Source: Cheiracanthium punctorium (Eukaryota; Arthropoda; Arachnida; Araneae; Cheiracanthiidae). Taken from it: a stretch of DNA of 64,000 bases. The DNA lies in contig JAWZYV010012539.1 in NCBI GenBank assembly GCA_038373885.1, forward strand, positions 62,001-126,000, written 5' to 3'. Both the position numbers and the translations under genes were made by a program. Position 1 is the first letter of the stretch. The number at the start of each line of letters is the position of its first letter. This document shows, one piece after another, positions 60,252-64,000 of the stretch. Under the pieces are notes generated by a model. That model ran no database searches. It saw nothing but the letters and a program-made list of their open reading frames with translations, and was not told the origin of the DNA.

Positions 60252-61016
60252 CAGTTGGCTCTCTGTTTAACGACACTCTACTTAACAACAATCTCTATTT
60301 AAAGACGATATTTTACAGTCCCAGCTCCTGCAATGTAAAAAAATTCTGTTCAAAGACAATGTTGTTTCTGTTTAACAATGATTTAAACTTTTTTTTTCCA
60401 AACTTCTTAACTGCAAGCTTAGAAGCAATGCACTTGATAACAGCATCCTGAAAAGAAGTTTCTACATCCACAATAGAAAACCGCTTTTGCATTCCTGGAA
60501 ATCATAATAAAGAACTTGGAACGGCTTTTTGGAGTGGAACTGCAATGCACGAATGTAGAAATCAATGATGACATTATCTGATAAGACTGGGGAAGTCTTG
60601 TGGAAGATGATGTTTCAATGCAAGATTTCTACAATTGTGGTGAATCTGTTTTAACAGTAGGTTACAGAAATATGTAACAAATGTATAAGATATATTAAAC
60701 ATAAACAAAGTGTCAGATGAAGATTAAACTGAAGATACGGAAAATGAAATACTGCCACTGTCCTTCGCAGGTACAACTTCTAATATAGATGTTCTCCGAT
60801 GCTATATTATCGCATCGAATATGGAAAATGACACATTCATCATTTGGAGAATGTAAAAAATAAAGCAATCAACACTTTTTGATTTTTTTAAAACCTAATT
60901 TTATTGTAAAATTTGTAGGGAAATGCCACTTTTTTACAAATTCTGTTTAAGGACGATCTCTATTTAAGGACAATTTTTCATGGCCCCTAGAAAGTCATTA
61001 AACAGAGAACCAACTG
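60252..61016 (+). mobile_element. Tigger/pogo element, internally deleted
   Basis: Ends CAGTTGGCTCTCTGTTTAACG and the inverse of CAGTTGGTTCTCTGTTTAATG are flanked by TA (60250-60251, 61017-61018), with 'ctatttaa.gac' subterminal repeats inside. The interior (about 60560-60890) keeps the acidic C-terminal part of a pogo-like transposase in broken frames and finishes with a PIP-box-like Q-S-T-L-F-D-F-F at 60866-60889. No HTH or DDE domain remains. Confidence 0.82.
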
Positions 61017-61194
61017 TATTTAGAGAGAATATTTAAAAACTAAAATTGGAATTAAAAATATATATTCACTGAATAAGAACTTCTTTTCTTTTTTTATTCT
61101 CTCCAAATATGTATATATGCCTGCATATACACATCCAATGATTTTAAAATATTTTTTACTCCTTTTTTATTATATTTTATTATACAGGGTGTAC

Positions 61195-61755
61195 AAAAAG
61201 TCCCTGACACATTTCAAAATCTTATAAATAAAAATGAAATTCTGTTTGTTTGTTTGTTTGTTTGTGGATTTGATTCGTATACAAATCCACAAAAATGGAC
61301 CTATCGGCCTGAAATTTAGCACAGATATGTAAAATAATATACAATAAATCATAGTCCACTTTAAAACTTTGAAAGTCCACCCGTTCCCGGAATTTAAGAG
61401 ATTTTTTATGCTCTTCACGCAAAAATCTTTCCGTAATTGTAACCCCTGTAGTGAAAAAAGTGTGAAATAAGGATCGTGGTTGCCATGTGTGGCGATTTTG
61501 CCGAATAAAATGTCGTTCGTATACAAATCCACAAAAATGGACCTATCGGCCCGAAATTTAGCACAGATATGTAAAATAATATAGAATAAATAGTCCACTT
61601 TAAAACTTTGAAAGTCCACCCGTTCCCGGAATTTAAGAGATTTTTTATGCTCTTCACGCAAAAATCTTTCCGTAATTGTAACTCCTGTAGTGAAAAAAGT
61701 GTGAAATAAGGATCGTGGTTGCCATGTGTGGCGATTTTGCCGAATAAAATGTTTT
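61195..61755. repeat. ~242-bp direct duplication behind a CAGGGTG tip
   Basis: TA-CAGGGTGTACAAAAAGTCC at 61193 resembles the tips of the foldback elements at 989 and 13505. A (TTTG)n run at 61240-61266 follows. Two units, 61274-61515 and 61516-61752, are about 97% identical, differing by a 4-bp indel near 61340 and a few substitutions. The minus frames at 61170-61661 exist because both units are open in that orientation; the peptides have no recognised domain. Confidence 0.8.
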
Positions 61756-62467
61756 AAATTCTCAAAGTAAAAATAAAAGAATAATAATGATTTTTTTTGT
61801 TAGTTTATATTCGTAAGGTTATTTTTTTTTTAAATTATAATATCGTGTGCATGGGAAATCAGAGCAGGAATGTAATGCTTTACACGCAAAACAATAAGAA
61901 TTGAAGATTTCCGAGGCTAATGTGTAATTTTTTTTAGTTTGGCGAAAAAATAAAATGGCTGAAATATGGATTTTGAGTAAGTGAGTTCTAGCGGTTTGCA
62001 CAGTTTTCAGCTTGGCGCAATTTATTGAGAGCTTAAGGAAATAGATTTTTGAAAACAAGTGCAAAAGTTTTATTAGAATACAGCGTTAAATTTTAATGAT
62101 CCGTGAAGAAATAATGCAGTTATTAAGGGATTTCAAGCAATCTAACTTCAGAATTCTCGCCAATTGAGTACATTGATTTAAGTTGGGGGAATTCCGCCAA
62201 ATTTCAGAAAATTGAAATCTTCTCATTTAGTACATCGGAGTAACGATGAATAAAACACATTATAGTTAATAATTTAAAAAAAAATCGGCTGTATTAAGGG
62301 ATTCCAATTTTCAAATAAATGCGCGCTACTCTTTGGCGGTCGAACCATTTCCCATATTGATTGCTGCTAAGTCAATGCTTCGAATGATTCCCTGAAAAAA
62401 CTCTTGCAAAATGGCGTATGTTGGCACTTTGGCGAGGCTTAGATTTGAAACTGGATTTTATTTTTCA
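61756..62467. other. No gene recognised
   Basis: AT-rich DNA. The minus frame 61819-62064 has no domain. Confidence 0.4.
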
Positions 62468-63545
62468 GGGTATATATGATAACACTGGTTATAGATAAAA
62501 ATGAATGTTGGTATGTGTTTATGAGGTTGAAAAACTCCAGCACCGTTGAGCACCGTTGCACGATGAAATTTGGTTCACCTGAGTCTTTTATGATGGAGAA
62601 GGTTTTTATGCTATCCGTTTTCCTTAACTTGCCACTTGGTGCCGCAGCACAACGTTGAATTCTATTCCGTTTAGCCGTTTGCTATGCGAATATCGTCCAA
62701 CCGATTTCGATGAAATTTGGTACACGCGAATATTAGAACACGGAGAATATTTTTCACTATCCATTTTTCTGTAACTTGCCGCTAAATGGCGCTGCAAAGC
62801 ATCAACTTCTATACCGTTCGACCGATCGGCATAAAATTTTTTATACTTACACATTTGAGCACGAAGAATATATTCTAACTGCGTTCCTTTTGATGTTACT
62901 CACCACTAGATGACACTGCAATGCATTATTATTTTAACTCGCCACTAGATGACGCTGCAGCAGGCCAAATTCTTGACCATTCAAACGGTCGCTATGAAAA
63001 TCAGTATACATAGCTATTTGAACAATGAGAATATTTTGGCGTTATCCATTTTGCTATAATTCGCCACTTGACGGCGCTGTAGCAAATCATTGCTTTATTG
63101 AACCACTAGATGGCCCTGCAGTGTATCACTTCTTGACTGTGCAAATGATCGCAATGAAAATAGGTATACATAGATATTTGAACACGGGGAAGAGTTTGGC
63201 GCTATCCATTTTCCTATAACTTGCCACTAGATGTCGCGTCAACACATGAACTTCAGGACTGTCCAGCCGATAGTCATGAAAATTCGTATACATCGATATC
63301 TGAATGCGAAAAATATTTTCGCCGTATACGTTTTGCTAAAACTCGCCACTAGATTGCGCTACGCCGCATGGCCTTCTGCACCGTACAAACGATTGCCTTG
63401 CAATTCGGTATGCATGATTATTGAACACAATATAGCGCGATATCCACTTTGCTATATCTGTTTATTACAATGAATAGTAATCACCACAAATCGTAATATC
63501 AAAAAGTCCATTCATTCCCGTGCGAAGAACGGGTACTTCAGCTAG
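62468..63545 (+). mobile_element. Helitron-like element with ~121-bp internal array
   Basis: The 3' end has the Helitron form: a small hairpin CCCGT...ACGGG (63517-63521 with 63529-63533), then TACTTCAG and CTAG at 63542-63545, followed by T. The left part (tatatatgataacactgg, 62470, then a 'gatgaaatttggt' block) resembles the 5' region of such elements. Inside, a 'gccactagatggcgctgc' type block recurs at about 62631, 62778, 62901, 62940, 63062, 63102, 63223 and 63344, mostly 121-123 bp apart, each followed by 'gaccgt.caaacg' and 'tgaaaattggtatacat' blocks. No Rep/helicase gene is present. Confidence 0.62.
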
Positions 63546-63659
63546 TTAAATATAAAATCAACTAATTGGGTTACGAGATTGTGGTTTGTACCAAAATGCT
63601 TCCTATGATGAAAAGTTTTGTTTATGCAAATAAAAAAATAGTTTCAAATTAGATCCATA

Positions 63660-63996
63660 GATGGCGCTGTAGAAACTGTAAAAACAAAACTCACCGTTAA
63701 ATATTCAGCATTTTTATTTTGTGAAGCAGATACAAGCATAACCAGCTACCATACTTCAATATGTGCACCTGATGTAGCTCTAACCACATCCAAACGGTAC
63801 TCAATTTCACTCCACGCATTTGGTTGCATTGCTTGTGGTTTTGATTGAATTACCTGTGTGATTCGTTTCTTCGATATCGGCCACAGGAGAGGAGTAAACT
63901 TTATCCTTCACATACCCTCACAGGAAGAATTCAAGAGGGGTTAAGTCTCAAATGAAATACGCATTTCAATATAATGCAAGGTCAAGCAGCGCCATC
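63660..63996 (-). mobile_element. mariner-type element with transposase tail
   Basis: TA-GATGGCGCTG at 63658 and CAGCGCCATC-TA at 63987-63998 form inverted ends with TA duplications. On the minus strand from 63945 the sequence encodes D-L-T-P-L-E-F-F-L-W-G-Y-V-K-D-K-V-Y and, after a frame change near 63830, R-L-D-V-V-R-A-T-S-G-A-H-I-E-V-W before TAG 63748-63746. This is the tail of arthropod DDE transposases of the IS630-Tc1-mariner group. The rest of the enzyme is deleted. Confidence 0.8.
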
Positions 63997-64000
63997 TATG

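Noticed and set aside
62631..63360. CRISPR-like array of regularly spaced repeats
   Set aside because: The repeats are degenerate, spacers are themselves similar, and the context is eukaryotic with Helitron-type ends.

Overview
The window reads as AT-rich nuclear DNA of an arthropod; an arachnid is favoured because the LINE, tRNA-derived SINE, Tc1/mariner and Tigger remnants look like those common in spider genomes. That placement is inference from recognised repeat families. There are no operons, prokaryotic genes, rRNA genes or CRISPR arrays. Almost everything that can be named is transposon-derived, and no complete multi-exon host gene could be assembled by eye.

Layout. 0-6 kb: a palindromic piggyBac-type MITE (267-849), a palindromic element with mariner-like tips (989-1712), a piggyBac MITE end (3390) and a deleted Tc1 element (5139-5758). 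8-18 kb: a hAT MITE with a perfect 8-bp target duplication (8683-8866), a hAT end, a tRNA-derived SINE (9721), AT-rich repeats, an unclassified repeat family, a foldback element (13505-14094), an 804-bp hAT element with a perfect 8-bp duplication (15497-16300), a Tigger/pogo element (17215-18043) and a transposase tail (18540-18830). 19-32 kb: mostly unannotatable AT-rich DNA with three exon candidates: a possible first exon at 24294 (+), a terminal exon with a membrane segment at 25210-25361 (-), and a terminal exon at 31286-31480 (-) that faintly resembles the dispanin/CD225 family. It also holds a GC-rich foldback piggyBac MITE (29132-29648) and a ~173-bp tandem repeat. 32-46 kb: a minisatellite cut by a SINE, a mariner remnant, a ~1.1-kb foldback element, a LINE 3' end, a solo LTR with readable TATA and poly(A) signals (39170-39664), two copies of a hAT-like MITE, an orphan ORF (42135-42838) and a Tc1 transposase pseudogene. 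47-64 kb: a Tigger element, Helitron-like sequence, two mariner fragments in inverted orientation, a 5'-truncated LINE with an RNase H domain, a nearly full-length Ty1/copia retrotransposon (55541-60106), another Tigger element, a ~242-bp direct duplication, a Helitron-like element carrying a ~121-bp array, and a mariner-type element at the right edge.

The elements do not form a pathway. Recurring themes are (i) several unrelated MITE families that are near-complete palindromes, (ii) Tigger remnants that still encode a PIP-box-like tail, (iii) a copia element with ~98% identical LTRs but broken reading frames, and (iv) an orphan ORF whose frames are shifted by a 34-bp tandem duplication. No complete, previously undescribed system was found; the orphan ORF and the hairpin cluster at 52598-52724 are the strongest candidates for follow-up.
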